The notes: generated by a model from the sequence alone, not told the origin. Counted from the first letter of the stretch, positions 1 to 11,070 are shown. The stretch: 64,000 nucleotides of DNA from Didymella arachidicola (GCA_016630955.3 CM049985.1:2108001-2172000), one strand, 5' to 3'. Translations and numbers: made by a program.

Positions 1-402
1 GAACGTCTCTCTTGCGGTAGTCGCTTCGCTGTTCCAGGTTGCTATTCGCTGCCTCGGCCGTCTCTGAGGCTGTTCTCATCAACGTCTCTTACCTGCATGG
101 AGTGTATGCCCCGCATTGCCCCTCACTAGCCTCAAAAAGGATAGGAGTCCTCGCATTGTATTTCTTCCGGTCTGTCAAGACGTGGGGCGCCATCTGCAGG
201 CAGATAGCCCGTGGCACTGGTTTCGCGTTGTCAGGATCCAGTTCACTGTCAGCGTTGCTTTTTTTTTCTGAACTATTTTCAGTGACACATGGCCCTATTT
301 GCGTCAGGGCTAGCCGGCCACACCCTGACATGTACCCTCAACGATGCTGCGCCGACGAATCATTCTAGATAAACAGGATCGTGTACTGACATCCAGCTCT
401 AG
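1..402. other. Left edge, no exon recognised
   Basis: This stretch precedes the first recognisable exon of the tubulin cofactor B gene. The missing ubiquitin-like N-terminal exons of that gene should lie here or beyond the left edge. I could not recognise the ubiquitin-like domain in any frame. A plausible branch point and acceptor (TACTGAC, then CTCTAG ending at 402) sits at the right end. Confidence 0.5.
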
Positions 403-1984
403 GTCAACGATACTCGGCCACCTGCGGCACGAACCGACTTCTCCGATCTATCAGCTGTCGACAAATATGTGATGCCTGCAGCTGAATACGAAACTCGGAC
501 TGACAGTGTGCTTGCTTGGAAAAAGGCTCAGAAACTCGGTCGGTTCGATCCAGACGCGCCCAGCATAGAGCAACAGAAAATCCACGCCTCTGAACGTGAG
601 ATAGAAGAGAGAGGTAAGCAACGTATTTTTCTTGCAATCTACACATGGTGACCGCCCATCCCTCTATTCATCCCAGTCGCTCTACACAGTCGCGGATATA
701 ACTTCAAACTACATCCATGGGATGAGTAGATTGCAACGAGCCAGCATTGGACATGAATGCTATCGAAGGCACCCCGCCCTAAAAGGCTCAATTGGGTCAA
801 CCGCATGTGGAGATCTTCAACGCCCACACCATGACTTCATATTGGGGAAAGACATGATGTCTCATCCTTAAATTTCCACAGAGACGACACAGGCAAACAG
901 ACGGCGTGAAGCTCAATGGGGAATGCCCTCACTAGAGTCACTCTGCCTGCTCTTACGACAAAGGTCCACATCAAGCGCCGTGCATATTCACCTTACTCGT
1001 AAGCATGCACAGAACGCTGCAAGGAGCTCCCGAAAGCACATTCGTCAATACCGAGTCCTTTCGCTGGACAAGAGATTGACTTCGAGTGTTACGGCCGAAT
1101 TGGAGATCAGGCAGCGAGGCTCCTCGCTTCCAAGACCGCCCTGTATGATCCATCCCGCTGGGACCAATCGCAGACGTCAGCAACGCTTTGAAGTGAGCTT
1201 GCCAACATCACGAGTCTTTGCATATTGGCGCTGCGCATTTCCTGTTCGCGCGCCACACACGGGCCCGGTTGTGAAATGGCGTAACAGCATGCGTCGTCCG
1301 CCTTTTGTCCTAGCATGCATGAGCCTCGATCATGCAACCGCCAGAAGCTCATCGACAAGCACCTCCCTTTCGCCCCTCGTTAGTAGATCCAGCCCCAGCC
1401 AAAGTTGATTTGCAGAGATCTATTCCAATCAGGGCAACATGTTAAGCGCGAACCCTGGTGTGGCCCGCTTCCCCATCCGCTCAGCAGCCTCACAGGAGAG
1501 GCACATGTCTACACGTGCAAACGGTGTGAATGATGCACCCAACAGCAATTCACTTTAGACCAAGTGGTGAACGACTGCTCGTCTTTTCATAACGCCCAGC
1601 TCAGCGCCCCGGTGGTTGCAACGTTCCTGCACATCTGCACATCCTCGCCGCACTACTAGCTCTTGTCGCTATCATTATCGTCTCGTATCAGTAGCTAATC
1701 CAGATCTAGGTCTCGTTGTTGGTGGTCGTGTCCGCCTCCTCCCCGAGTCCGATGCGCGAAGGGGCACAGTGAGCTATACGGGCCTCATCCCGGAGATCCC
1801 TGGCATTGGAGCTTGGGTCGGCGTCACGCTCGATGAACCGACTGGCAAGAATGATGGAAGTGTCAAAGGCAAGCGATACTTCGAGTGCGGCAAGAACTGT
1901 GGCGTGTTTGTCAGGCCAGAGCGCTGTGAGGCTGGCGACTTCCCAATCTTGGACGAGTTCGATGAGGATCTGGAGGAGCTTTGA
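403..1984 (+). CDS. ALF1: Tubulin-folding cofactor B (CAP-Gly protein), 5' partial
   Basis: TBCB/Alf1 acts with cofactor E in folding and recycling alpha-tubulin in the cytosol. Two exons are visible: 403-613 and 1710-1984, joined in phase (G|GT gives Gly). Exon 1 encodes the linker that follows the ubiquitin-like domain, with the family pattern RTDSVLAWKKAQKLGRFDP and a run ending EIEERG. Exon 2 encodes the CAP-Gly domain (GGRVRLLP, GAWVGVTLDEP, GKNDGS, KRYFEC) and an acidic tail ending DEDLEEL, matching the EEY/F-like acidic end of the family. The start codon and ubiquitin-like domain are not visible and probably lie left of the window. The intron between the exons is 1,096 bp, far larger than any other intron here. 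Family assignment is confident; the 5' structure is not. Confidence 0.85.
614..1709 (+). other. Exceptionally long intron of the TBCB gene
   Basis: The donor is GTAAGC at 614 and the acceptor is CTAG ending at 1709, with GCTAAT as a likely branch site. The two exons join in frame and give the expected protein. Every other intron I could place in the window is 44-95 bp. The 7-mer GCAACGT occurs at 618-624 and again at 1618-1624, close to both ends, as a target-site duplication would. I see no inverted repeats at the edges of the interval and no recognisable protein inside it. Confidence 0.7.
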
Positions 1985-2422
1985 GTGGCACAGCAGTATG
2001 AATTATGAATCGATGTGACGTATGTCGTCTATCAAATCGTGCGTGGCTTTGACGATTATTTTTCGCAAACAGCTTATTCTCAACAGACAAAGATAAAGTC
2101 ATTCACGAAGCAAGCTTATTCGTGAGCACAGCTCTGCACTTATTTAACATTTCCCATTTAAATGCTGTCATAATTGCTGCCATGACGGCCAGCGCTACAC
2201 ATTCGAGATCTTGCCAGTACGCAAGATGCTGAGAATGCATGCTTTAGGACGTCAAGACGGCAAATTGGGATAGCTGCAATACGACGGTCTTTCATGAACG
2301 CCAACTTCCGACTTTCTATTCAAGCTCGAAATCACCGCGAAGATAAGGCACTATCCGCAAAAGTACTCACCACCGCGAACGCAGACTTTCTAACACATTT
2401 GCACTCGCATACAAACACAACA
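1985..2422. other. Intergenic, nothing recognised
   Basis: The 3' flank of the TBCB gene and 5' flank of the RING-like frame. It is AT-rich around 2040-2180, as expected for a 3' UTR and terminator. No further feature is supported. Confidence 0.4.
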
Positions 2423-2815
2423 ATGATGTACGCCACTCAATTTCAAACACGAGAGGAATGCCTTGAAACTGGGTTCTATCAAGATACGGGCGCTATTTGT
2501 CTGCTGGATCTTGGTCCAGATCGCGTGCCTATTTGTGTCACAGCACAAAATGGTTGTAACCACATCTTTAGCAAGAGCTGCCTCGAGGCGGGGCTACTCT
2601 CGAACAACGACAATGCTAAGGCATGCTCGGCTTGTCTTCGCCCGCTATAAAGCAACGAGGGTGATGGACAAGGATCTGGAGAGAACAAGCAGTCGAATGG
2701 TGGAGGAGACGAGGAGGGCGAGACTGAGGACGCTGAATGCGAGCAGAGAGATGGAATAGGAGCGCACCACACGCATCAGTATCTCGCGTTTCATGTGACA
2801 CATAAACTCAAGTGA
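2423..2815 (+). pseudogene. RING-like zinc-finger frame with an internal stop
   Basis: From the ATG at 2423 the frame encodes 75 residues ending in a degenerate RING pattern: CLLDLG, then GCNHIFSKSCLEAG, then ACSACLRPL. It resembles small fungal RING proteins with the GCxHxFxxxCL core. A TAA at 2648-2650 ends it right after the last cysteine pair. The same frame then stays open for another 54 codons with a natural-looking acidic, Gly/Asn-rich composition, ending at TGA 2813-2815. The first cysteine pair of a canonical RING is incomplete (only one Cys). Most likely this is a decaying gene or a duplicate fragment. It could also be a real 75-residue protein whose downstream open frame is chance. 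The nearest neighbour, on the opposite strand, is the far11 locus. Confidence 0.4.
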
Positions 2816-2891
2816 CTATCATATCTCTCCCTCAATTCCGTCATCCACTGGCCACTATTCAACCGCTGTCAGACCCTAGACATCAGCACAC

Positions 2892-3422
2892 TCACCTTCT
2901 CTCCATCATCCATTTCTCTCTTTCCTTGCTGTCGAAGGGATTTATTAAAGACCGGAACTCCATGTCGTCTTTGACTTCCACAGCCGACAGCTCTCCATCC
3001 TGGTCACCACCTGTCCTATCGGCGCCATCAACATCGTTACTCTGGTCTCTAATCTCATCGCTATCCTCGTCGCTACCCTCATCATTATCTTCGTCGCTAT
3101 CTTCGCCGCTATCTTCGCCGCTATCTTCGCCGCTATCTTCGTCGCTATCTGCGTCACTGTCCTCGTCGCTGGCCCGCAATCCATGCTTGCTCGCGATAAC
3201 CAGATGCTCGAGCAGTTTATGGATGTCCGTTCCAGGGATCCTTATCCGCTGTCTCTCGGAAGAGCGGGACGAAGTTCTGCCCTTGCTGTTCCGCCACGGC
3301 GCGCGCCTTGCAACACTCCTTTTGAGCGGCGCTTTCTCGCGATTGACCTCTACCTCCAGGCCAGCGACGGAGTGGTTGTGGTCAGCCTCGTCAACAATCC
3401 GGCTTTTATTCGCTGCGCCAGG
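2892..3422 (-). CDS. Acidic open frame downstream of far11, possible extra 3' exon
   Basis: On the minus strand a frame is open from 3422 to a stop at 2892 (about 176 residues) but contains no ATG near its start, so it should be an exon and not a complete gene. It begins with a basic stretch including LKRSVARRAPW and RIPGTDIHKLLEHLV, then an acidic repeat of the SDEDSGED type, and ends EKWMMERR. It lies directly downstream of the far11 stop on the same strand. A 95-nt intron (GTGAGG donor at 3507, TTGAC branch, GCGCAG acceptor ending at 3413) would join it in frame to far11, replacing the last four codons and the stop and giving about 1,204 residues. The alternative is a separate or truncated gene. 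I do not recognise a domain. Confidence 0.4.
   Translation of the reverse strand, partial: PGAANKSRIVDEADHNHSVAGLEVEVNREKAPLKRSVARRAPWRNSKGRTSSRSSERQRIRIPGTDIHKLLEHLVIASKHGLRASDEDSDADSDEDSGEDSGEDSGEDSDEDNDEGSDEDSDEIRDQSNDVDGADRTGGDQDGELSAVEVKDDMEFRSLINPFDSKEREKWMMERR
3057..3171. repeat. 12-bp tandem minisatellite coding for acidic Ser/Asp/Glu/Gly repeats
   Basis: A roughly 12-bp unit of the type GCTATCTTCGCC is repeated with point variants. On the minus strand it reads as SDED/SGED repeats. It is regular enough to vary in copy number by slippage, always in multiples that keep the frame. Confidence 0.75.
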
Positions 3423-3493
3423 TCAACAACACAGCTTCGCACTACGGCAACGTCTCGGAATGCAGGGAAGCGGGCAGGAAAGAGGTAATTCTC

Positions 3494-6400
3494 TCACCAA
3501 CCCTCACTCTCCGCCTGCCAGTCCTCGTCGTCAAGATGCTGTCCCCAATCCATTTTCTCGAGTTCCGCCCTGAAGAAATCCACCTCCTGCATGAGCACGT
3601 CCCTACTCGCGCCCAGACTCTCCGGGTATCGTTTCAAGTTAAACCAGTGCGTCAGACTGCGCAGGGCCTGCTCCAGCGGCACGCTTTCATCGACCTCGGC
3701 GTCAACGTCACTCCCCGCAAGCCAGTCATCGCGGAGCTCTGGTCTGCAGTGCAGATAGACAGCGGTGATGACGCGCATATTGCTCTGGCGCCATTTCCTT
3801 CCACAATACGGGACCTGATTCTTGAACAGCTTGAGCGTGTACAGTCTGAGCTGCGGCTGCGGGACCTTGAGGCTTTTGCGCAAAAACTGCGAGCTTTTAT
3901 AGCTGACGAGCATCAAGTTGCGGTGCGCTTTGTTCTTGCAGATCTTTTGCATGATGCGCACATAGTTTATGCTTGTGAAGAATGCGCGCCATGAGAACGT
4001 CGTGATAGGCTCTGAAGGTAGCTCGCTGGTTGGGAAGCCGAGTTCGTCGACTTCTGGGGGCTGAGGGAGCGAGGAGATAATTGCCTCGACACCGCTATCT
4101 GTGGATTCGTTGCGGGTGAGGCGGATGGGCGGAGGCGCGGCGTCGTCCGAGTCGGATTCGTGCTCGTGGTTGGCTTCGAAGGGGTTGGCGGTGTCCTCTT
4201 GGGGGATGTTGCGCGAGTGCGATATGCAGAAGTTGAAGAAGCTTATCCGTTAGCGAAACATGGGAGTAGAAGGACAGTGTACTTACTTGAGCTCCTCCTG
4301 CTCGCTTTTGAAGTTGACAATTTTCTCAATCTCCTGCAATTGCAGCAACTTCAAGATCAGGGGAACGTAGCTAGAGTCGACGAGCAGCTGGGTGATGTAC
4401 TCGAACTTGAGAATATGCGACACCTTGAACCACTTCAAGATCAGCATGAGTGAGCCCGTCACTGCTTTGTCCAGAACCTCTTGGGTACGCATAGCGTCCA
4501 GCTCTTCATTCGTCGCGGGCGTACTGCTGTGGCCATTCATGCCATTGGTTTCTGGTATTTGCGACGACGCTCCATTGACATTGTCATTGTACTGGAATCC
4601 ACTCTGCAGGCCATTCGCCCCGCTCGACTGCGTGACAAGTGCCGTAACATGTGCCAGGATAGCTTTGATCAGTACTATGACCAATGATTGCAGGCTGGAT
4701 AGTGACCTTTGGTAGAAGTCCTCAACCAGGCCCATTCGCTCTTCGATGCTGCCGGCGACCGGCTTCTCTATCGTGGACTCGTCCTGCTTCGGCTCGAGTG
4801 AGAGTTGTTCGATGTCGACATCATCATCTGGACCGGACCAGCCACGTTCGTACTTCATGAATGCTACGCGTTCTTCCCATAGCTGCTTCATGGCGCGTGA
4901 AGCCTTCATACGCTTCGCGAACAGCTCAGCCGCTTCGAGAATAGACGCAGGAATGTCAGCCCCTTCCCACTTGCGCCCGACAAGCATATCCTGGAGGTCA
5001 GTGGATCCTTTGCCACCAAGATTATTACTGGACTCGTCGAGTGGCGGGTACAAGAAGGGAAACATCTGGTTGGTCTGATAGTTTTGCTTCTTGCCGCCTT
5101 TGCCACCCGGTCCAGCTGGTGACGGTGGAGGTGAGGGCGCTGGCGTGGCGATGTGCACAGGCTGGTGGAGGATGGAGGTGTTATTTCCGTTGGTGTCTCC
5201 GAGACCAGAACCAAACACATGGTTCCCTGCAACTTTGTTCGGGTGGTTCCTCAATGGCGGGAGGATGGAGTTATTCTCGGGCTCGAGGGGAAATAGCGGC
5301 GCAGGCGGGTTGTAGGCTGGGTACTTGGAACTGATTTCCTGGCGGAAAAGATGATAGTCGAGAGGAGATGCAGTGATAATGGGCTGCCCTCGCGCATCTT
5401 CGACATCCAGATTCTGATCTTTGAAAGACTCCTTCGCTCTGTCAGCCTCGGCCAGACCACCAAAGCAAACTAACATTGTCTTCCAAAGGAGTAGCGTGAC
5501 TTTGCTGAGCGGGAGGTTGATTGACTCGTCCCATCGCAGTTTTGAAATGATGTCGATGAGCAGCATGAGAAGCCCAGGCTCTTTAAGGTCGAGAACGGCG
5601 CTTCTGAGACTCAGATCTTCTTCCTTTTTCTCTCGGTAGCGTGCGGCTTCCAGCACGACGTAGACGGCAGTCATCGCGCACCATACCTCACGCCGCTCTG
5701 CCTCTTTGCTCTCATGCTGCTCGTCCTCGGATATAACGCCGCAGGCACGCATACAAGATGTACGCAAAACGTCAACCAGCGTCTGTATGCCGTCGCTGTG
5801 AGCCAGTAATCCGACATTGCGCAGAATCAGATCAACTTGACGCCCAGACCTCTCATAAGCATTCGTCCCTTTCTTTTCCACCTCGTCACCATCCTTCTCT
5901 TTCACCAGCCCAGCAGTCTCATGCCAGCAGCCCAACAGCACATACACCAACGCCTCCAACTTCTTCAACCTTCCGTTGGGCTCCTCCCTCCTGATGCCCT
6001 TTAGCAGATTCTCCAAGAAATCTTGTTGCTGCTCAAGCGCCGCTCTCCCCCAGTCCAGCCCACCTTCAGTATAGCTCTCGTCGTTCTGGCCATTATGCGC
6101 ACTCCACTCCAACGCAAAGCTAGCCTGCGCTTTCAACAGCATTGCCTGTTCCTCAACCGCATACGTGAACCACTCCTCCAGCTCCTCCTCGAGACTCGAC
6201 GCATCGTCGTAAGTAAACGCATACGGCTGCGGCTCGACTCTAGGCAAGCCACCTTGCTTGACGAGGTCTTGAAGCTGGCTCAGGCTCAGTGCGTCGGCGG
6301 GCGTGTCGGGCGGGGGCTGTTGCGGGGGCGCAGGCGGTGGGAGGTGCAGAGGGGGTTGTGTAGGTGGGCCAGCAAGCGCCAGCGAGCCTAAAGAGCCATG

Positions 6401-6646
6401 CTGGGTAGGAACAGAATCCCCTCTACTCAATCCGGGGCGACTCGGCAGACTCGGCAGCCTCCCAGTCTGACCAGCATCGCGCTCGTCGACAAGCTGCGTG
6501 GCGGTATCGAGTGGGGCGTTGAGGTCTGCAGGCTCGGCTTCGATGACAGGCTCGACGGGCTCGCTGTTCTCGATGTCGAGGAGGTCGCCTTCGTCGACGC
6601 CAGGGGGCACAATGGGCGCTTCTTGCAGGGCGGTCTGGTCGACCAT
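3494..6646 (-). CDS. far11: STRIPAK subunit Far11/STRIP (HAM-2/PRO22 type)
   Basis: The product is the fungal STRIP1/2 orthologue of the STRIPAK phosphatase-kinase complex, which acts at the nuclear envelope and ER in cell fusion, fruiting-body development and cell-cycle control. Two exons, 6646-4287 and 4241-3494, are separated by a 45-nt intron (GTAAGT donor, GCTAAC branch, AAG acceptor) and give 1,035 residues, close to the usual family length. The N-terminal N1221 region includes EEELEEWFTYAVEEQAML and EALVYVLLGCWHETAG. A proline-rich linker precedes the C-terminal DUF3402 region, which ends with VYLHCRPELRDDW and ALRSLTHWFNLKRYP. The ATG at 6646 is the first in frame. A possible alternative 3' exon is listed separately. 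I am confident of the family; the exact C-terminus is open. Confidence 0.93.
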
Positions 6647-7454
6647 AGTTGCGACGTACGCGGCAGAAAGACGTGGGCGCTCGAGGAGCCGGTGTGGTTG
6701 CGGGGCTGGCGTAGTCGCGGGGCTTCTCGGTGGTGATGCTGGTGGTGGTTGCGTGTTGCCCGCGGGATTCTTGCGGTGGTTGTGAGTTTGTCCTCCGCTT
6801 TGGGGGACAGTTCAGCAGCAACTCATGGTGCGTCTTTCCTGTTGTCAGGGGAGCGACTGCCTGCGATCTGAACGCGAGGCGCTGATTGCGATCGTGGGGT
6901 AAGTATTTGGTAGTGTGCCAGAGGGAGGTGCTGTTCACATGTGGGGCAGATTACCCTGGCCAATGACGCTGTATCACCCACTGTCGAAAAGCATAGCTTC
7001 GCCGTCATGATGCAATGGTAGAGTCACTGAAAGGAAGCTAAAGCATGCATGGCTGTAATGCAGATGAATTGGATGTTGCCAAGCCAAAATAGTTGTCAAG
7101 CTACGGCGGTGATGCAACACCGTGGAGTAAGGACGAAAGAAGAACACCTCCATCCCCTCTACTATCGCAGGCATCTTTGTGCCTGCATCGCAAATGACCG
7201 CCTGATGCTGTCTCCAAAATATATGTAGGACCCAAACCTCGTAATGAGTGTCGCTGATATCGAACAACGCCGTAAATGAATCGAACAACAACTGCCGTTA
7301 CTGTGAAGTGAAGGAGGGAACAAAACACCGTATACTGATAGCCAACGACCAGCAATGTACGCAGAATCACGACGAGTATCCTCGACGAACGTGATAAATG
7401 GGAAACGCAGACCGTCTGCGTCAGAGACCATTTCGAACATCCAGCAAATCAAAG
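6647..7454. other. Intergenic between cbf1 (3' side) and far11 (5' side)
   Basis: Both neighbours run on the minus strand, so this holds the cbf1 3' UTR/terminator and the far11 promoter and 5' UTR. I see no further coding exon. Confidence 0.4.
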
Positions 7455-8372
7455 TCAGCTTGGACCGGTGGCCTCGCCGTTGTTTTCCCGCTCCTTGATC
7501 TCGTCTGGCACAATGCCTGCGTTTTCGCACGCACGCTTGTAAATCTGCGCCTCATCCCATGCCCGTTGGCACTCGGCCTTGAACTTGTCGCAGCTAGTGC
7601 TGAGCTCAGTGATGGCTTGCTCTGTCAGAAGCTTCTCCAGCGTCCACTTCTCAATGTTTTGCTGCTCATTTTCCTTTAATTGGGTGATGAATTGCACTGC
7701 GCGTTGTAGGATCGAGCCTTTGTTCTTTTCGCAACCAGGAACGATCTTCGCAAGCTCGTTGATGCCTTCGTTGATAGTTTCACGGCGACGACGTTCGACT
7801 GGGAATGGTTAGTAGGGATAAGCAGAGATACTGCACTGCTGCTTACCTTCTTTGTGGTTATCTCGCCTTACTTTGTGCCACTCTTCAGTTCCAACCTGCG
7901 GCTTATGTGTAGCGCTTTGGGGTGGTGAGTCGCTGTTGGCTGGCTGACCAGGTCGACCTGTCTGTGTCGCGGCCTTTAGAGCTTCAAGACTAAAGTCCTG
8001 CATGCTAGCCTGCTGTTGGTGGTCGCCCATATTGAACGAGTTGTCGCCCCCTGTGGCCTGTGTCTGGAACTGAAGCTCTGTCGCTTGCGGCACAGTCATC
8101 TGGTGATATGCCAGAGCAGCTGCAGCTGTATCTCCCACACTCGATGTGTTGCCGCTGCCGTTCTGACCGCCCATGTCGAAACTATGTAGGTCATCGTTGG
8201 CACCAGCATTGTGTGCAGCAAGGTGAAAAGCAGTGTCTTGATCGGTCAGGTCGGTGTTGCCTAAGTTGGGAGGTGCTCGGCCCATGCCCTGGTCGCGGGT
8301 ATCGCGTTTGCGTTTGTTCGTGTGGAGGTCCTGGCCCAATTTGGCATCAGTGTGATAGGCGATGTCTGCCAT
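7455..8372 (-). CDS. cbf1: bHLH transcription factor Cbf1 (centromere/promoter binding factor)
   Basis: Cbf1 binds CACGTG E-boxes and, in yeasts, works at centromere element CDEI and in sulfur and methionine gene control; in filamentous fungi it is mainly a transcriptional regulator. Exons 8372-7847 and 7798-7455 flank a 48-nt intron (GTAAGC donor, ACTAAC branch, CAG acceptor) and give 289 residues. The N-terminal half is polar and Gln/Asn-rich. The bHLH begins near residue 170 with EEWHKVRRDNHKEVERRRR, where the basic region is cut by the intron, and continues with INELAKIVPGCEKNKGSIL and a C-terminal helix resembling a short leucine-zipper-like coiled coil. The ATG at 8372 was chosen because no upstream ATG exists in that frame. 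A CACGTG site at 9208-9213 lies about 840 bp upstream. Confidence 0.92.
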
Positions 8373-10127
8373 GATCCCCAGAGTAGTAGTAGAAGGGGTG
8401 TTGGAGAGGTAAAGCAGCTTATCAAGGCGAGGAGGCGTCTCGATGTCCAAGCTGCCTGAGGTGGCTGCTACGGTAAAGGGTCACACAAATGCGACTGACA
8501 GCGGAAGCGCTGCAATGGATGTAGAACCGTAGGTATATGTTGGTAGCCGCAGAGTAGCCGAGGAGAATGTGCAATGTCGCGTTCGTACAGCGAGGCACAG
8601 ACGGACAGTGAATGACGCGATAAGGTCTTGAATCGAGTGCGCAGACAGCGAAGGCGCAGGGCGGATGCGCGTTCACACAGTCGACACGATAGTATATGGG
8701 AGGCTCTCTAGCAATCGCCGGCTATGGAATCGCACAGTGAGGGCTAAAGAACGACAGACGTTAGCACGGGCGCAGGCAGGTGAGTATGTACAGCAATGCG
8801 ACACAGCGTCCAGCAAAGCGGGCGACGCGGCGCACTGATTGCCTGTCGCTGTGGGACCAAGCTGTCACTCTCGAAATGGACCGTCGTATCGTGCGAACGT
8901 GCGGGTGTCGCGCAGTGCACAAGGCCGTCGTGCTTCGTTTTGACGTCGTCGATGCGCGCGCCGAGCGAGTGCGGGACGCGGAGCAACAACACGTCCAGCG
9001 ACCAGCGAGCTGCGAGCTGCTGCGGAGGCACCCACAACGTCCGGGGCGCTGTCGCGAACATCGCAGGCGGATCGCATGCTGGGACAGGGCACTTGCACTG
9101 CTGCACAGCGCGATACAACGTCCAGACTGAGAGGCGCGGCCGGCGCGCAGATATGTGGGACTGGGGACTTACTTGAGCGATCTTGATGTTCGTGCCCGCC
9201 GCGGATACACGTGAGGCTTGGAAGGTCAGTACGGATCAGGCGTATCAGGCTTCAACATGAACCAGCAAAAGCGAGAAACATGGATAGCGATCGAGTTTGC
9301 ACGCTGGCAAGAGAGAGGAGGATGCCTTACAGTGATAATCGCGCTTGGCTGGTGAGAACACCAAATGTATGGCAAGAGGGTGCGTCGAGGGTGGAGGTCA
9401 CATGAGAGGGTCACGGGCGCTGGGAGCTCTTATGGGTTCACCAAAATGCCGAGAGGAAACGCGCTAAAAGGTGACGAATCAAACACCCGCCAGCCGCCAT
9501 GCCAGGCTTCTCCACCTCCAAGCTGCTGCCGTTCGAGCAACCTCCGCTCGCCAGGGTCGACTCTCGCTGGCGAGCTGTTTTGCGATGAGAGCCACCTCGT
9601 TTTCGGTGTAGCTCACCATAAGAATGCCCCTTCTTACTATGCATTGAGGCGCCATCCCCGCGAACGCCGCCTCAAAGCTCCGTGATGATCTGCAGCTGCT
9701 CCACCACACGACCTGCACTTGCTCCGCACCGTCAGTCTTATCTCAAACATCGCACCTCACTGTCTGCTCCCCACGCTGCACCAGTCGCCCGTTTGTATTG
9801 CACAGATGACACACTTGCACACTGCCTAGGTAATCTGACAATCAGCAGACGGGACACATGATGGTGGCATGTGACACACCTCCCCCACATTCTCTCCAAG
9901 TTGCATCATCATCACCGCCTTGTCTCTGTGCAACGTGATCGATCTGAGCGTCCTCTTGGCGTACGGCTGACGTTTTGAAATTGATGGATTTTATTCAAGG
10001 CGGGTTGTGTGCACGATCAAGTTGAAGATGAGTGTGGAATATCACGCGGTTGCAGGGGATTGTTGTTGTCATAACTTGATGTCATTTCTACTGTACATGC
10101 TGAGCGCGGTTGAAGCTCTGCTGCTGC
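8373..10127. other. Long upstream region of cbf1, no gene supported
   Basis: This 1.75 kb contains only short overlapping open frames without recognisable protein. It holds the cbf1 promoter and long 5' UTR, and the 3' flank of the next minus-strand gene. One perfect E-box CACGTG is at 9208-9213, the motif Cbf1 itself binds. Autoregulation is possible but unproven. Confidence 0.4.
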
Positions 10128-10728
10128 TCAAGGGTTTACGACGGCCGGGAAAAAGAAGATGGTCAGGGTGACCAAGATTGGAAACGTGGTGATGATTGTC
10201 CTACTCAAGATGCGGTAGAATCGATTCTTTGGGTACGGCCCGCAAGGGGGACCTCGATAGTCTTGCGGCAAACTGGTCTTCTGATGGTCCTGAGCCGCTT
10301 CCAAGCCTTCAGGTATACCCTGTGCGAGCGATCCGAAGCAGAAAGCCAAGAGTGACAGCCAGAGCAGCACATACAGTCGAGCGGGTAGACCGTATCGGTT
10401 CGTGCGAATGCCATCTCTGGTACTCGTGTACAGGCGACGGATGAGCGTGTGGATTGGAACGCCACCAATGCAGCCGTGGTACCAGGGCTTCATCTTCGGC
10501 TTCATTAAATCGGACTAAAAAGTAATCAACACAGGAAAGTGAGCTATGGCGCGAGGGCAGTACCTCAAGGTCCGGCAGTGAGGGCTGCTCCATCTTCCAC
10601 TGCTCGACCATGGATGTAGTGGCATTGACCGCCTCATCGTAGGGCAGAGCTGCGACTGGAGACTGAATCCGAGGTAACGTCGGTGGGTGTCGAAAGCGTT
10701 GGCTGATGCTGCCCCAGGCGGCAGACAT
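10128..10728 (-). CDS. Small predicted membrane protein, function unknown
   Basis: Exons 10728-10564 and 10514-10128 flank a 49-nt intron (GTACTG donor, TTGATTAC branch region, TTTTAG acceptor) and give 183 residues with a length divisible by three. The N-terminal third is soluble. One membrane segment is evident near residues 104-120 (YVLLWLSLLAFCFGSLA) and a second at the C-terminus (IITTFPILVTLTIFFF). The loop between them carries PPCGPYPKNRFYR. The ATG at 10728 begins MSAAWGSISQRF. I do not recognise the family. It looks like an uncharacterised fungal organelle-membrane protein, possibly mitochondrial or ER, but nothing in the sequence fixes this. Neighbours give no functional hint. Confidence 0.7.
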
Positions 10729-11070
10729 ACCGGCCACGGTTTTGCGCACGCTCACGGGGGAGCTGCGGTGGGATGTGGAGGCCAAGTTGATCACGCAGCT
10801 CGTGAAAGCGATGCATTTAGTGTGCAAACGGGGCGATACGCGAGTGCTGGGGTGGGAAGTTGATGTTCAGGTGCAGATGTCGTAATTGACGTCAGAGGAA
10901 AGGCAAGGGCATTGATCTCCAAGGTAGAAGTCGCGATCACGATGCTGATAATGATCATCCTGACGGTACATGCCAGTACCTTGAGGAAGGCTCTCTTGAC
11001 AGCTCACAATCATGCGGGTGATGATGCACAGTATGAGCTCCAAGAGTTGCTTCTGAGAATGAGCTGGGTA
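10729..11070. other. Intergenic, nothing recognised
   Basis: Upstream flank of the small membrane-protein gene and 3' flank of the Sae2/Ctp1 gene, both on the minus strand. No further feature is supported. Confidence 0.4.

Noticed and set aside
923..1408. A 161-codon open frame inside the long TBCB intron
   Set aside because: No recognisable domain, basic random-looking composition, and several overlapping frames on the other strand of equal quality.
2812..3573. A 253-codon Ser/Leu-rich open frame on the plus strand
   Set aside because: It is the complement of the acidic repeat frame and the far11 3' end; its SSLSS pattern is simply the 12-bp repeat read on the other strand.
8744..9176. Clustered open frames of 116-126 codons upstream of cbf1
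   Set aside because: Arg/Cys-rich, mutually overlapping on both strands, no conserved motif; typical of GC-rich non-coding DNA.
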